64,000 nt of DNA from Sinomonas albida (GTDB taxonomy: Bacteria > Actinomycetota > Actinomycetes > Actinomycetales > Micrococcaceae): the NCBI RefSeq assembly GCF_004919045.1, contig NZ_SWDW01000007.1, positions 62,001 through 126,000 on the forward strand. Reading direction: 5' to 3'. This document shows, piece by piece, positions 51,231 to 59,357 of the stretch. Within the stretch, counting starts at the first letter, position 1. Each line of letters starts with the position of its first letter. Made by a program: the position numbers and the translations under genes. Under the pieces are notes generated by a model. The model saw only the letters and a list, made by a program, of their open reading frames with translations, was not told the DNA's origin and made no database searches.

Positions 51231-52421
51231 TCATAGGTCTTCGATTTCCACGCGGCGCGTGCGCAGCTCCCGCTGGGCCCGGAACAACATCATCCCCTTG
51301 AAGGGGAGCGCGCCGAGATCGAGGGCCCCCGCCACTCGCAGCGCCATCCTCGCGGCGGAGCGGGCGGCTTTGACGGGCAGGTCGATATCCTGAGCGAGCC
51401 CGAGCCAATGGGAGGCGTTGAGCCGACGGGTGTCGCCGCCGATGGGCAGTGCCATGGTCTCGTCGCCGTAGAGCAGGGTGCAGGGGATGTCATAGATGGG
51501 CGCGATGGCGGTCTTCGCCCCAGTGGGGTCGCCGAGGACTGCGACATTCTTCGCGTGGAGGCCGCCGTTGCCGGTGAGCCAGGCGAACAGGAACTGCATG
51601 TAGAGGTTCCTCAGGGCCACGGGGCGGGCGGTGCAGGCGCCGGCGAGTGCCGTGATGACGTCTTCGGTGCTCACGGTGTATTTGGCGGCGGGGAGGACGC
51701 CGAGGATCTGGGCGCCGTCCTCGAGCGGCAGGCGCCGCCACCCGTCGCCGTCGGGCACCCTGTCGAATCGGCGTACGAGGAGCCCGGGGCGCTGCGCGGC
51801 GTCCCAGACCACGGAGTGGGATGCGACGGGTAGGCGCAGCCCCGCAGCCGTTAGCAGATGCAGCGACTCGTTCAGGACCAAGTGCGGGCGATCGGGCGGG
51901 TCCAGCTTGAGAATGTACCGTCCATCCCGGGCCGCGAGTGGGGCGGTGAGCATGGAGGCGCTGACCTTGTCCTGAATGCCGGGGAGGCCGTGGAGGTCGA
52001 GGGCGGCGGCAAGCTTGGAGACGTCGAGTGGGGCGCCGCCGAGCTCGGCCAGGATCGGGGGCTCGGCGAGCTGCTGCCCGGAGGGGACGATCTGGACGTC
52101 GCCGGGGACGTCGGCGCCGACGGCGAGGAGTACCGTCAGCTCGTCGTCGGCGCTGGTCTTCACGGCGTCGCGTAGGACGGTGAGGCGATGTCCTTCGGGC
52201 AGGAGCCCGGCGAAGAACGGCGGCAGCCCGGGGTGGGCGGCTGGAGCTGACGCCACCGGAAGGGTCGAGGCGATGGGCGCTCCGCCGTCGGCGACGTAGG
52301 CGTGACTGTACGAGAATTCGACTGCCCCCTCTCGTGTCCGCGTGAGGTGGCCGGCGAGCACGCCACCCTTGTAGACGTCGGCTGCCGGGACGAACCGGAG
52401 GGCCGAGAGGTCTGTGCTCAC
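51231..52421 (-). CDS. hipA: HipA-family kinase with a substituted catalytic aspartate
   Basis: HipA toxins phosphorylate glutamyl-tRNA synthetase and induce growth arrest; HipB counters them. The 396-residue protein has the family layout: FFAGLLPEGHRL near residue 70, the activation loop region GLPGIQDKVSASML, and a C-lobe with FAWLTGNGGLHAKNVAVL. In active HipA the catalytic loop reads D-x-H-x-K-N; here residue 287 is Gly (codon GGC at 51561-51563), so the catalytic Asp is missing. The metal-binding Asp is kept in IAPIYDIPCTLLYG. Its start overlaps the hipB stop by 4 bp. The loss of the Asp suggests an inactive kinase or one with altered chemistry. Confidence 0.9.
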   Translation of the reverse strand: MSTDLSALRFVPAADVYKGGVLAGHLTRTREGAVEFSYSHAYVADGGAPIASTLPVASAPAAHPGLPPFFAGLLPEGHRLTVLRDAVKTSADDELTVLLAVGADVPGDVQIVPSGQQLAEPPILAELGGAPLDVSKLAAALDLHGLPGIQDKVSASMLTAPLAARDGRYILKLDPPDRPHLVLNESLHLLTAAGLRLPVASHSVVWDAAQRPGLLVRRFDRVPDGDGWRRLPLEDGAQILGVLPAAKYTVSTEDVITALAGACTARPVALRNLYMQFLFAWLTGNGGLHAKNVAVLGDPTGAKTAIAPIYDIPCTLLYGDETMALPIGGDTRRLNASHWLGLAQDIDLPVKAARSAARMALRVAGALDLGALPFKGMMLFRAQRELRTRRVEIEDL

Positions 52422-52621
52422 GCGACGGCCGCCAGACGGAGCCCGACGGCATGGGCCGCTGCGGCCACCGACGCCAGACTGCTGGTTCCGGTTCCCGCCT
52501 CGATGCTGCGGATCGTGCGCTCGGAGACGCCTGAGAGCTCGGCGAGGATCTCTTGGGTGATGCCTGCATCTTTCCTCGCACTGCGGATAGCAGCGCCGAC
52601 AGCCTCGATGTCGCTCAGCAC
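52418..52621 (-). CDS. hipB: HipB-like antitoxin, XRE-family DNA-binding protein
   Basis: The 67-residue protein is one Cro/C1-type helix-turn-helix domain (IRSARKDAGITQEILAELSGVSERTIRSIEAG) with a short tail. It pairs with the overlapping hipA and is the presumed repressor of the operon. The GTG at 52621 is chosen because AAAGGGG lies 4 nt upstream; an ATG at 52642 adds seven residues but falls inside one of three candidate operator palindromes. The same palindrome occurs twice more upstream, at 60- and 61-bp spacing. Confidence 0.85.
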   Translation of the reverse strand: MLSDIEAVGAAIRSARKDAGITQEILAELSGVSERTIRSIEAGTGTSSLASVAAAAHAVGLRLAAVA

Positions 52622-52633
52622 GTCGCCCCTTTC

Positions 52634-52649
52634 CGGCAGCATCTTGCCG
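52634..52649 (-). promoter_or_regulatory. hipBA operator 1 (CGGCA-N6-TGCCG)
   Basis: CGGCAGCATCTTGCCG is an inverted repeat with 5-bp arms, next to the hipB start. It is the one of the three sites nearest to the gene. Confidence 0.75.
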
Positions 52650-52693
52650 AAACGCCGCCCTTCCTATCCCATTCTGCAGGATCTAGGGAATTT

Positions 52694-52709
52694 CGGCAAT
52701 ATACTGCCG
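52694..52709 (-). promoter_or_regulatory. hipBA operator 2
   Basis: CGGCAATATACTGCCG has the same arms and 6-bp spacing, 60 bp from operator 1. Read on the minus strand it gives CGGCAGTATATTGCCGAAA, which matches the wider consensus of operator 1. Confidence 0.75.
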
Positions 52710-52754
52710 GATTGCTTGATCTTCTCTCTCCGCGCGCACGCTGAGGAGGCCATT

Positions 52755-52770
52755 CGGCAGGATTCTGCCG
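52755..52770 (-). promoter_or_regulatory. hipBA operator 3
   Basis: CGGCAGGATTCTGCCG has the same arms, 61 bp from operator 2. On the minus strand it reads CGGCAGAATCCTGCCGAAT, again matching the wider consensus. Confidence 0.75.
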
Positions 52771-52854
52771 GAATGGTGTGTCTAGTCGCAGGAGAGAGCT
52801 CGGGCTCAAGCCGGGCCAGAGCAAACGGACTCTGACCCCGCCCCTCGGGCGCCG

Positions 52855-53490
52855 CTACAGCCCCGCGCCGGTCCTCGAGGTCCCCAGCTCGAACGGCACT
52901 GTCGCGTCCCACGTGAAGGTGCCGGCCCCCGTGTCCTGATGGACGGCGAGAAAGTGCAACGACGCGACCTTGAGCGCGGGCAGCGGCTCAGCAGCCAAGA
53001 GGTCCGACTCGCGCTGAAGCTGCTCGCCGCTCCCGTCGGCGAGCCCGTAGCCGAGCGTCACGTGCGGGCCGAACGGCCCGGGTGGCATGGCGCGACCCTG
53101 GTTGATCGTGGCCGCGGCGGCCTCGCGGACGCCGTCGACGAGGCTCGTCCACGCGGGGCTCAGCGCGCCGCGCACCCCGAGCGCGAAGTCGTCCACCACC
53201 GGGGCGCCGAGCTCGATCGAGAATGGCTCGGTCTCCTCCGCGAGCAGCGCGAGCCGCTCCGTGAACGCCTCAACCTCTTCCCGGCTGACCTCCTCGGCGG
53301 AGGTCGCGAACTGCTGCACGGTCGCGTGCAGATAGGGTTCCGGCTGGACCGAGCAGTACTCCACGCCCTCGAGCACGGCCTGGCGCGCCGAGAGGGCAGA
53401 ACGGAGCTCGCTGTCGGGCAGGACATAGACGTGGAGCCGATTGCGCAGGGATGCCCATCTGGTGGCCGGCTCGCCGAAGAAACGCTTCAC
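52855..53490 (-). CDS. 2'-5' RNA ligase family protein (2H phosphoesterase superfamily)
   Basis: The 211-residue protein has the two H-x-T motifs that define the 2H superfamily: YLHATVQQF near residue 54 and GPHVTLGYGL near residue 142. The first 20 residues (MKRFFGEPATRWASLRNRLHV) precede the fold. Members act as cyclic phosphodiesterases or 2'-5' RNA ligases on RNA ends or small nucleotides. TACGGT lies 6 nt before the GTG start. It is 48 bp from the stop of the upstream GAF-PP2C gene on the same strand. Confidence 0.9.
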   Translation of the reverse strand: MKRFFGEPATRWASLRNRLHVYVLPDSELRSALSARQAVLEGVEYCSVQPEPYLHATVQQFATSAEEVSREEVEAFTERLALLAEETEPFSIELGAPVVDDFALGVRGALSPAWTSLVDGVREAAAATINQGRAMPPGPFGPHVTLGYGLADGSGEQLQRESDLLAAEPLPALKVASLHFLAVHQDTGAGTFTWDATVPFELGTSRTGAGL

Positions 53491-53496
53491 GTGACG

Positions 53497-53502
53497 ACCG
53501 TA
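53497..53502 (-). promoter_or_regulatory. -10 hexamer upstream of the 2'-5' RNA ligase gene
   Basis: On the minus strand TACGGT ends 6 nt before the GTG at 53490, again without a ribosome-binding site. Confidence 0.45.
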
Positions 53503-53538
53503 GCCCAGGCAGGTGAAGCTCCGGTGACGCGCGGTGGG

Positions 53539-54744
53539 CTAGTGCCTCCGCAGGGCGAGGACGGTCACGTCGTCCTGCGCTCCCTCGGTCTCGGCCAAGG
53601 CGACGGCCGAGGCGACGATGCGCTCCGCCGTCGGCCGCCCTGCGTTGCCCCGCACGGCATAGTCGATGGCTTCTTCGAGCGTGGGGAACAGATCGAGGAT
53701 GCCGTCGCTGACCACGATCAGTGTCTCCTCCGGGGCGAGCCGCTCGCGCTGCAGTTCCCACGTGTCGTCCGCGAGGAGGCCAACCGGCAGGCCTGAGCTG
53801 GGGAGCCGACGGAAGCCCCCGTCGACGTCGAGGATCACCGCGAGCCCATGCCCGGCGTCGATGTATTCGAGGTCTCCGCTCGCGGGATCGAGCCGCGCCG
53901 AGAACAACGTCGCATACGTCTCGGTGTCCCCCAGGATGGTGTCGGCGGCGGCCGCCACCTTGGCCACCGCGGTGGCCTGATCGTTGTGCTGGGCGGCCCC
54001 GACCACCGCCGCGCGCATGGACGCCGCCAGCAGCGCGGCGGGGATGCCCTTGCCCATGATGTCGGAGACGTGCAGCTGGAGCCTCCCACCGTCGACCAAC
54101 TGCCACGCGAAGAAGTCGCCGCCGATGTCGCGCGCGGGGACGCAGAGGCCCGCGAGTTCATACCCGGGGATCGCGGGCGCCTCGCGCGGCATGAGCAGTT
54201 GCTGGACGTGCGCGGCCCGGTCGAGCTCCTGGGTCAGGGCGATCTCCCGCTCCACGAGCGCGGCGAAGTCTGCAAGGTCTTCCCGCTCGCCGTCGCCCAG
54301 CTCGCGCGGCTTAGTATCGACGATGCACAGCGATCCGATCGGCTGTCCGCCCGGCGCGTGGATCGGATGCCCCGCGTAGAACCGCACGCCCTGCGCGACG
54401 AACTTGCCGTTGCGAAAGCGGTCATCCTCCCCGGCGTCGGGAACGACGAGCGTCGTGTTGGCATGCACCGTGTGGGCACACATCGACTCCGAGAGGGGCT
54501 CGCTGGACTGACCGGGCAAGCCCTCCTCCGCCTTGGTCCATTGGCGGTCGGCGTCGATGAAATTGATCGCGACCGCGCGCACCCCGAAATGTCGCTGGGC
54601 GATCCGGACCAGGCGGTCGAACCGTTCCTCGCGCCGTGTGTCGAGGATCTTGAGGAAATGGAGCGCCCGCAGGCGCAGAGTGTCCTCGGCTACCGCGCGG
54701 ATTGCGGCTTCGGTCGCATGCACGCGCTCCACCCTACCGATCAC
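53539..54744 (-). CDS. GAF-domain PP2C-type phosphatase (SpoIIE/RsbU-like)
   Basis: The 401-residue protein joins an N-terminal GAF domain (residues ~35-170: FDRLVRIAQRHFGVRAVAINFID, PIGSLCIVDTKPREL) to a SpoIIE-type Ser/Thr phosphatase (~190-400). Metal-binding Asp residues lie in CVPARDIGGDFFAWQ and in VSDGILDLFP and GAQDDVTVLALRRH. Such proteins control anti-anti-sigma factors in partner-switching stress pathways; no such partners are next door. A light, redox or small-molecule signal may bind the GAF domain. The start used is ATG 54744; GTG 54732 is possible. Confidence 0.93.
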   Translation of the reverse strand: MIGRVERVHATEAAIRAVAEDTLRLRALHFLKILDTRREERFDRLVRIAQRHFGVRAVAINFIDADRQWTKAEEGLPGQSSEPLSESMCAHTVHANTTLVVPDAGEDDRFRNGKFVAQGVRFYAGHPIHAPGGQPIGSLCIVDTKPRELGDGEREDLADFAALVEREIALTQELDRAAHVQQLLMPREAPAIPGYELAGLCVPARDIGGDFFAWQLVDGGRLQLHVSDIMGKGIPAALLAASMRAAVVGAAQHNDQATAVAKVAAAADTILGDTETYATLFSARLDPASGDLEYIDAGHGLAVILDVDGGFRRLPSSGLPVGLLADDTWELQRERLAPEETLIVVSDGILDLFPTLEEAIDYAVRGNAGRPTAERIVASAVALAETEGAQDDVTVLALRRH

Positions 54745-54824
54745 GAGGGGGCGCTCCGGCCGCGGCTCGCTGGGAGTTCCATGAAGATTCGCTGCATACG
54801 GATGACGGGCACCCGCGGGAAGCC

Positions 54825-54830
54825 TACGGT
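54825..54830 (+). promoter_or_regulatory. -10 hexamer upstream of the alpha/beta hydrolase gene
   Basis: TACGGT ends 6 nt before the ATG at 54837 (spacer GTTCGC). Confidence 0.45.
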
Positions 54831-54836
54831 GTTCGC

Positions 54837-55619
54837 ATGGAACAGGTCACCTCCGCAGACGGAACCACCATCGCCTACGACAGGCTCGGCGCCGGCGCGC
54901 CTCTGATTCTCGTGGCTGGCGCATCGTGCGACCGCCAGGCCGACGCGGGCCTCGCGGCGAGCCTCTCTGCGCATTTCACCGTCTTCAACTACGACCGCCG
55001 CGGCCGCGGCGACAGCAGCGACACCCAGCCGTTCGCCGTCGACCGTGAGATCGAGGACATCGGCGCGCTCCTGGGCGCGGCGGGCGCTGGCGCCCTCCTC
55101 GTCGGGCTCTCCTCCGGTGCGGCCCTCGCCGCCCGCGCTGCCGCGCAACTCCCCGTGGCGGGCCTGGTCATGTGGGAGCCGCCGTTCACGGTCGACGACG
55201 ACGGCCTCGCCGCCGCGCGCGCCTACACGGCGGCGCTCACCGAGCGGCTCGCCGCAGGCGATGCGGACGGCGCGTTCGAGGCGTTCCTGCGGCGCGTCGG
55301 GATGCCGGACGAGGCCATCGCCGGGGCCCGGCAAGCCCCGTTCTGGGCCGGCGCGGTGCGCCTCGCCCCGACCCTCGCGTACGACGACGCAGCGCTCAAC
55401 GGCGGTCCCGTGCCCGCTGAAGTCTTCGCGGGCATCGCGGTCCCGACCGTCGTCCTCGCGGGCGGCGCGAGCCCTGACTCGCTCCAGGCCGGGGCGCGGG
55501 CCGCCGCAGACGCCATCCCGGGCGCCTCGTTCGCCGTCCTCGAGGGGCAGACCCACGACGCCGACCCGGATGCGCTCACCGCCGCGATCGTCCCGTTCGC
55601 CGCCCAAGCGGCCGGCTGA
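54837..55619 (+). CDS. Alpha/beta hydrolase
   Basis: The 260-residue enzyme has the alpha/beta-hydrolase fold: oxyanion strand LILVAGASCDRQA, then FNYDRRGRGDSSDT, the nucleophile elbow LLVGLSSGAALAA (Ser in GLSSG), an acid residue in TVVLAGGASPDSL and a C-terminal His in LEGQTHDADPDAL. The layout resembles chloroperoxidase-like esterases or haloalkane-type hydrolases, but the substrate cannot be predicted. The start is fixed by the leaderless-type promoter. It is convergent with the next MFS gene. Confidence 0.92.
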   Translation: MEQVTSADGTTIAYDRLGAGAPLILVAGASCDRQADAGLAASLSAHFTVFNYDRRGRGDSSDTQPFAVDREIEDIGALLGAAGAGALLVGLSSGAALAARAAAQLPVAGLVMWEPPFTVDDDGLAAARAYTAALTERLAAGDADGAFEAFLRRVGMPDEAIAGARQAPFWAGAVRLAPTLAYDDAALNGGPVPAEVFAGIAVPTVVLAGGASPDSLQAGARAAADAIPGASFAVLEGQTHDADPDALTAAIVPFAAQAAG

Positions 55620-55624
55620 CGCGC

Positions 55625-56896
55625 CTACGGCACGGGGTGCCGCGCGTCGTACTCGCCGAACCGCGGCTGGGCGAGCTGAAGCACCCCCACGAGCACGATG
55701 CACGCGAGCGCACCGACGACGACGGCGCTCCCCTCCCCGATCCAGCCCGCCATGCCGCCGGCGAACACGTCGCCTAGCCGCGGCCCGCCCGCGACGACGA
55801 CCGTGAACACGCCCTGGAGCCGCCCGCGCATCGAGTCCGGCGTCGCGGCCTGGAGGATCGTGGACCGCAGGGCTCCGCTCACGGAGTCCGCGGCACCGGC
55901 CGCGACCATGCAGACCAGGGCGGGCGCGAGCCACCACGTGGCCCCGTCCGCCGCGTGCCGTCCCGCGCCGAGGACCACCAGGCCGAACGCGAGGATGCTC
56001 GCTCCCCACGCGAGCACGGCGAACTGCACGCCACGGCCCTGCCGCCGGAGCCGACCGACAGGTCCCGAGAACAGCCCGCCGAGGAACGTCCCCGCGGCGA
56101 TCCCGCCGAGGAGCGCGCCGGCGGTCGCCGCCCCGCCTCCGATCGAAAGGGCGGCGACGGCGGGGAGCAGCGCGCGCGGCATGGCGAACACCATGGCGCA
56201 CAGGTCGATCAGGAACGTCATGCGGATGTTGGGGCGTGTGCCGAGGAAGCGAAAGCCCTCCGCGACGGACCGGAGCCCCGCGCGCCGCACCTCGCCCTGC
56301 GGCGGGAGCGGCGGGAGGCGGAAGAGGGCCCACATCGCGAGCGTGAAGCTCAGGACGTCGAGCGTGTACGTCCAGCCGTACCCGACGCTCGCCACGAGCC
56401 CACCAGCGAGCAGCGGGCCGATCGCCCCGCCCAGACCGAACAGGATCATGTTGAGGGCGTTCGCGGCCGCGAGCAGCTCGGGCCGCACGAGCCGCGCGAT
56501 GATGCTGCTCCGCGCGGGCATGTTGATTCCGGACCCGAGCGCCTGCAGCCCCACGAGGACGTAGATGAGCACCACGTTGTCAAGGCCCAGCCACGCCTGC
56601 AGCGCGATGAGCGCGCTCGTCCCCCACAGCAGCGACGACGAGGCGATGGCGACGATGCGCCGGTCGTGGGCGTCCACGATCGAGCCGCCGTACAGGCCCG
56701 CGGCGATGAGCGGCACGAGCGAGACGAGGCCCAGGAGCCCAACGTTGAAACTCGAGTGGGTGAGGTCGTAGACCTGAAGGCTCACGGCGGTCAGGGTGAG
56801 CTGCGAGCCGATGATGCTCAGGAGCTGCCCGAACCAGATTCTGCGGAAGTCCAGGCTTTCCTTGAGCGGGGTGACATCGGCCAGCAGGTTCTGCAC
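55625..56896 (-). CDS. MFS transporter (EntS/multidrug-like)
   Basis: The 423-residue protein has about twelve hydrophobic helices. The N-terminus (SLDFRRIWFGQLLSIIGSQLTLTAVSLQVYDLT) and AAGLYGGSIVDAHDRRIVAIASS resemble the EntS/siderophore-exporter branch of MFS. No siderophore genes are near, so the substrate is unknown. TAGGCT ends 6 nt before the GTG start. A duplicate copy of the recurring 11-mer hairpin lies just upstream. Confidence 0.92.
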   Translation of the reverse strand: MQNLLADVTPLKESLDFRRIWFGQLLSIIGSQLTLTAVSLQVYDLTHSSFNVGLLGLVSLVPLIAAGLYGGSIVDAHDRRIVAIASSSLLWGTSALIALQAWLGLDNVVLIYVLVGLQALGSGINMPARSSIIARLVRPELLAAANALNMILFGLGGAIGPLLAGGLVASVGYGWTYTLDVLSFTLAMWALFRLPPLPPQGEVRRAGLRSVAEGFRFLGTRPNIRMTFLIDLCAMVFAMPRALLPAVAALSIGGGAATAGALLGGIAAGTFLGGLFSGPVGRLRRQGRGVQFAVLAWGASILAFGLVVLGAGRHAADGATWWLAPALVCMVAAGAADSVSGALRSTILQAATPDSMRGRLQGVFTVVVAGGPRLGDVFAGGMAGWIGEGSAVVVGALACIVLVGVLQLAQPRFGEYDARHPVP

Positions 56897-56902
56897 CGAG
56901 TC

Positions 56903-56908
56903 AGCCTA
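56903..56908 (-). promoter_or_regulatory. -10 hexamer upstream of the EntS-like transporter gene
   Basis: On the minus strand TAGGCT ends 6 nt before the GTG at 56896 (spacer GACTCG). Confidence 0.5.
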
Positions 56909-56918
56909 CCGGCCCCCG

Positions 56919-56967
56919 ACGGACGACGGCGGGCCTCACCGCAGTGGTGAGACCCGCCGTCGTCCGT
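56919..56967 (-). terminator. Long hairpin terminator of htpX
   Basis: ACGGACGACGGCGGG (56919-56933) pairs with its complement at 56953-56967; CTCACC/GGTGAG extends the stem past one mismatch, with a 5-nt loop. It lies about 13 bp after the htpX stop codon. Both arms contain the recurring 11-mer. Confidence 0.75.
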
Positions 56968-56979
56968 GGTCGGGCGGGG

Positions 56980-57882
56980 TCAGCGCCCGAGCTGGCCCGA
57001 CATCGCCTCGAGGCGCGCGATCCGGTCCGCCATGGGCGGATGGGTCGAGAACATGTTCGTCAGGCCGCCGCCCCGCTTGAACGGGTTGGCGATCATCAGG
57101 TGGGAGGTGTTCACGAGCGACTGGTCCTGCGGAAGGGGGTACTGCCGCACGCCGCCGTCGATCTTGTTGAGCGCGGAGGCGAGGGCGAGCGGATCTCCCG
57201 TGAGCTGGGAGCCGTCCTCGTCCGCGTCGTATTCGCGCGTGCGTGAAATCGCGAGCTGGATGAGGCTCGCGGCGAACGGGGCGAGCAGCGCGAGGATGAG
57301 GATCGCGAACGGGTTGCCGTTGCGGTTGTCGCGATCGCCCCCGCCGCCGAAGAACATCGAGAACTGGGCCACCGACGTGATGACGCCCGCGACGGCCGCG
57401 GCGATCGAGGACGTGAGGATGTCGCGGTTGTACACGTGCATGAGCTCGTGGCCCAGGACGCCGCGCAGCTCGCGCGCGTCGAGGAGCTGGAGAATGCCCT
57501 CCGTGCAGCACACGGCCGCGTGCTTCGGGCTGCGCCCGGTCGCGAACGCGTTGGGCGCCTGCGTGGGCGAGATGTAGATGCGCGGCATGGGCTGGTTGGC
57601 GCGCTCGGAGAGCTCACGGACGATCTGGTACAGGCCCGGCGCCTCCTCCTCGCTGACCGCATAGGCCTGCATCGAGCGGAGCGCGATCTTGTCGCTGTTC
57701 CAGTAGCTGTACGCCGTGGTCGCGAGGCCGATCAGGGCGAAGATCCAGATCGGCGCGGCGCTGCGTGTGCCGACGCCGATGAGCCCCCCGAGTCCGAGGA
57801 GCACGGCCCACAGAACGCCGAACAGGGCGGCAGTCTTGAGCCCGTTGTAGTGGTTGTGCACGGTGACCTCCTGCAGCTTCAA
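56980..57882 (-). CDS. htpX: Membrane-bound zinc metalloprotease HtpX
   Basis: HtpX degrades misfolded membrane proteins. The 300-residue M48 protease has the zinc motif H145-E-L-M-H149 in LRGVLGHELMHVYNRD and a Glu ligand in TREYDADEDGS. Two N-terminal helices (residues ~15-60) and two hydrophobic stretches after the motif (ITSVAQFSMFFGG and AILILALLAPFAASLIQLAI) anchor it. It is transcribed just after the lipase-like gene (8-bp gap), with which it probably forms a small operon. Confidence 0.94.
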   Translation of the reverse strand: MKLQEVTVHNHYNGLKTAALFGVLWAVLLGLGGLIGVGTRSAAPIWIFALIGLATTAYSYWNSDKIALRSMQAYAVSEEEAPGLYQIVRELSERANQPMPRIYISPTQAPNAFATGRSPKHAAVCCTEGILQLLDARELRGVLGHELMHVYNRDILTSSIAAAVAGVITSVAQFSMFFGGGGDRDNRNGNPFAILILALLAPFAASLIQLAISRTREYDADEDGSQLTGDPLALASALNKIDGGVRQYPLPQDQSLVNTSHLMIANPFKRGGGLTNMFSTHPPMADRIARLEAMSGQLGR

Positions 57883-57890
57883 CGAACGAC

Positions 57891-58697
57891 TCAGCCGGCT
57901 TGCTCCCCGGCGCGGAGGAAATCGTCGACGGCCGCGAAAAGCCGCGGATCCTCGAGGATCCGGAAGTGTCCCGTGACCGGCAGGATGATGTTACGCGCCC
58001 CTGCCAGCCCCGTGGTCCGCCCCACGAGCGGATCCACGTCAGCCCCCACGGAGACGATGCGCGAGTTGACCTCGAGGTTCTTCGCGAGCAGGCCCATGAC
58101 GGGGTGGTCGGGGTAGAACGAGCGCAGCGGCCGGGTGGGCGCGTACCGCGAATAGCGCGTGCCCTCGAAGGGCGTGCCGATGGCGAGCATCCGCCCCACG
58201 AGCTGCTCGGTGTCCGGCGCCGTCATGATGAGCTTCCCGATGAGGCCGCCCTTGCTGTGGGCGATGACGACGGCGTCCAGCACCCCCAGCTCGCGCATCC
58301 GCGCGGCCGAGAGCGCCGCGCACTCGGGGATGGTCTTCCGGTTGTAGCCCAGCTCCGGAAGCACGATGACGCGATGCCCGCGGCGTTGGAGCCTTCGGCG
58401 CAGGGGATCCATGAAGCCTGCCGGCTCGTAGATGCCGGGAATGAGCACGACGTCGGGCTTGCCCGCCGCCCCGCCGTGGGGCGCGGCCTCCGCGGCGAAC
58501 GAATCGGCACCCTGTGCCTTCGCCTCGTGCCCGCTGGCCGCGTCTTCCTGCGGGGTGTGGACGCTGGGCGACGCGATGTTCCCGCGCGCGAGCGACGCCG
58601 CGTGCCGCCATACGGCATAGGCGGCGTCGAGCACGACTCCGCCGGCCACTGCGGCTGCGCGCCGCGGGGTCGCCGTCGTATGCACCGCTGGCTCCAC
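57891..58697 (-). CDS. Alpha/beta hydrolase, lipase-like
   Basis: The 268-residue protein has a nucleophile elbow VVIAHSKGGLIGK (Ser in HSKGG) with the oxyanion strand VVLIPGIYEPAGFM. The first 75 residues contain a hydrophobic stretch (AAAVAGGVVLDAAYAVW) followed by a linker rich in Ala and Gly, so it may be a membrane-anchored lipase or esterase. ILPVTGHFRILEDPRLFAAV supplies the C-terminal His. The gene precedes htpX by 8 bp; a joint role in membrane quality control is only a guess. Confidence 0.88.
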   Translation of the reverse strand: MEPAVHTTATPRRAAAVAGGVVLDAAYAVWRHAASLARGNIASPSVHTPQEDAASGHEAKAQGADSFAAEAAPHGGAAGKPDVVLIPGIYEPAGFMDPLRRRLQRRGHRVIVLPELGYNRKTIPECAALSAARMRELGVLDAVVIAHSKGGLIGKLIMTAPDTEQLVGRMLAIGTPFEGTRYSRYAPTRPLRSFYPDHPVMGLLAKNLEVNSRIVSVGADVDPLVGRTTGLAGARNIILPVTGHFRILEDPRLFAAVDDFLRAGEQAG

Positions 58698-58837
58698 GGC
58701 GCGCTCCTTTCAGGCCTGGGGCCGCGAAGCCCCCCGATCCCGCCAGCCTAGCCATGATGCCTGTGTGCAGGCTGTCACACGGGCTCAGATGGCAACGGGC
58801 TGAGCGGCGGGTGAGGATCGCGGCAGGTGAGGGTCGC

Positions 58838-58862
58838 CTTATTGTGAGTGTATCAAAATAAG
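58838..58862 (+). promoter_or_regulatory. Inverted repeat upstream of the Fur-family gene
   Basis: CTTATT (58838-58843) pairs with AATAAG (58857-58862) across 13 bp in the A+T-rich region just before the fur-like ATG. It could be an autoregulatory Fur box. Confidence 0.5.
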
Positions 58863-58877
58863 TGATTCAATGGAGGC

Positions 58878-59342
58878 ATGGAAACTTTGCACGGCCGAAG
58901 CTCGGAGGGCTGGTCCACCGCTCTGCGCGAGCACGGACGGCGAGTCACCCGCCAGCGTCTCGCGGTGCTCGGCGCCGTCGAACGCCACCCGCATTCGTCC
59001 GCGGACGCCATCCTGGCGTCGGCGCGCAAAGACCTGCCGGAGCTCACGGCACAGTCCGTGTACGTAGTGCTCGGGGACCTCACTGACCTCGGCATGCTGC
59101 GCCGCTTCGAGCCCCCGCACTCCCCCGCGCTCTACGAGACGCGTGTGGGAGACAACCACCACCACGCGATCTGCTCCAGCTGCGGGCGCGTTGAGGACGT
59201 CGAGTGCGCCGTGGGCCACGCACCCTGCCTCACCCCGAGCGAGACGCACGGGATGACGATCGCGATCGCGGACGTCACGTACGTGGGGATCTGCTCGGAG
59301 TGCGCGGCCAAGCAGGCGGGCGCCGAGCCGGCGCGCGCCTAG
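58878..59342 (+). CDS. Fur-family metalloregulator
   Basis: The 154-residue regulator has an N-terminal winged helix (GRRVTRQRLAVLGAVERHPHSSADAILASARK, in part) and a metal-binding C-terminal part with HHHAICSSCGRVEDVEC and ICSECAAK, giving two Cys-x2-Cys pairs for structural zinc. It could be a PerR-like peroxide sensor or a FurA-like iron regulator; the residues do not settle which. katG or ahpC genes, typical partners of FurA, are not here. GGAGGC lies almost on the ATG at 58878, so the start is approximate. Confidence 0.92.
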   Translation: METLHGRSSEGWSTALREHGRRVTRQRLAVLGAVERHPHSSADAILASARKDLPELTAQSVYVVLGDLTDLGMLRRFEPPHSPALYETRVGDNHHHAICSSCGRVEDVECAVGHAPCLTPSETHGMTIAIADVTYVGICSECAAKQAGAEPARA

Positions 59343-59357
59343 GCCCGCGCCCGGCGG

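Noticed and set aside
51231-52421. Frameshift as the cause of the odd HipA loop
   Set aside because: The reading frame is continuous and the residues on both sides match the family, so the Gly is a point substitution, not a frameshift.
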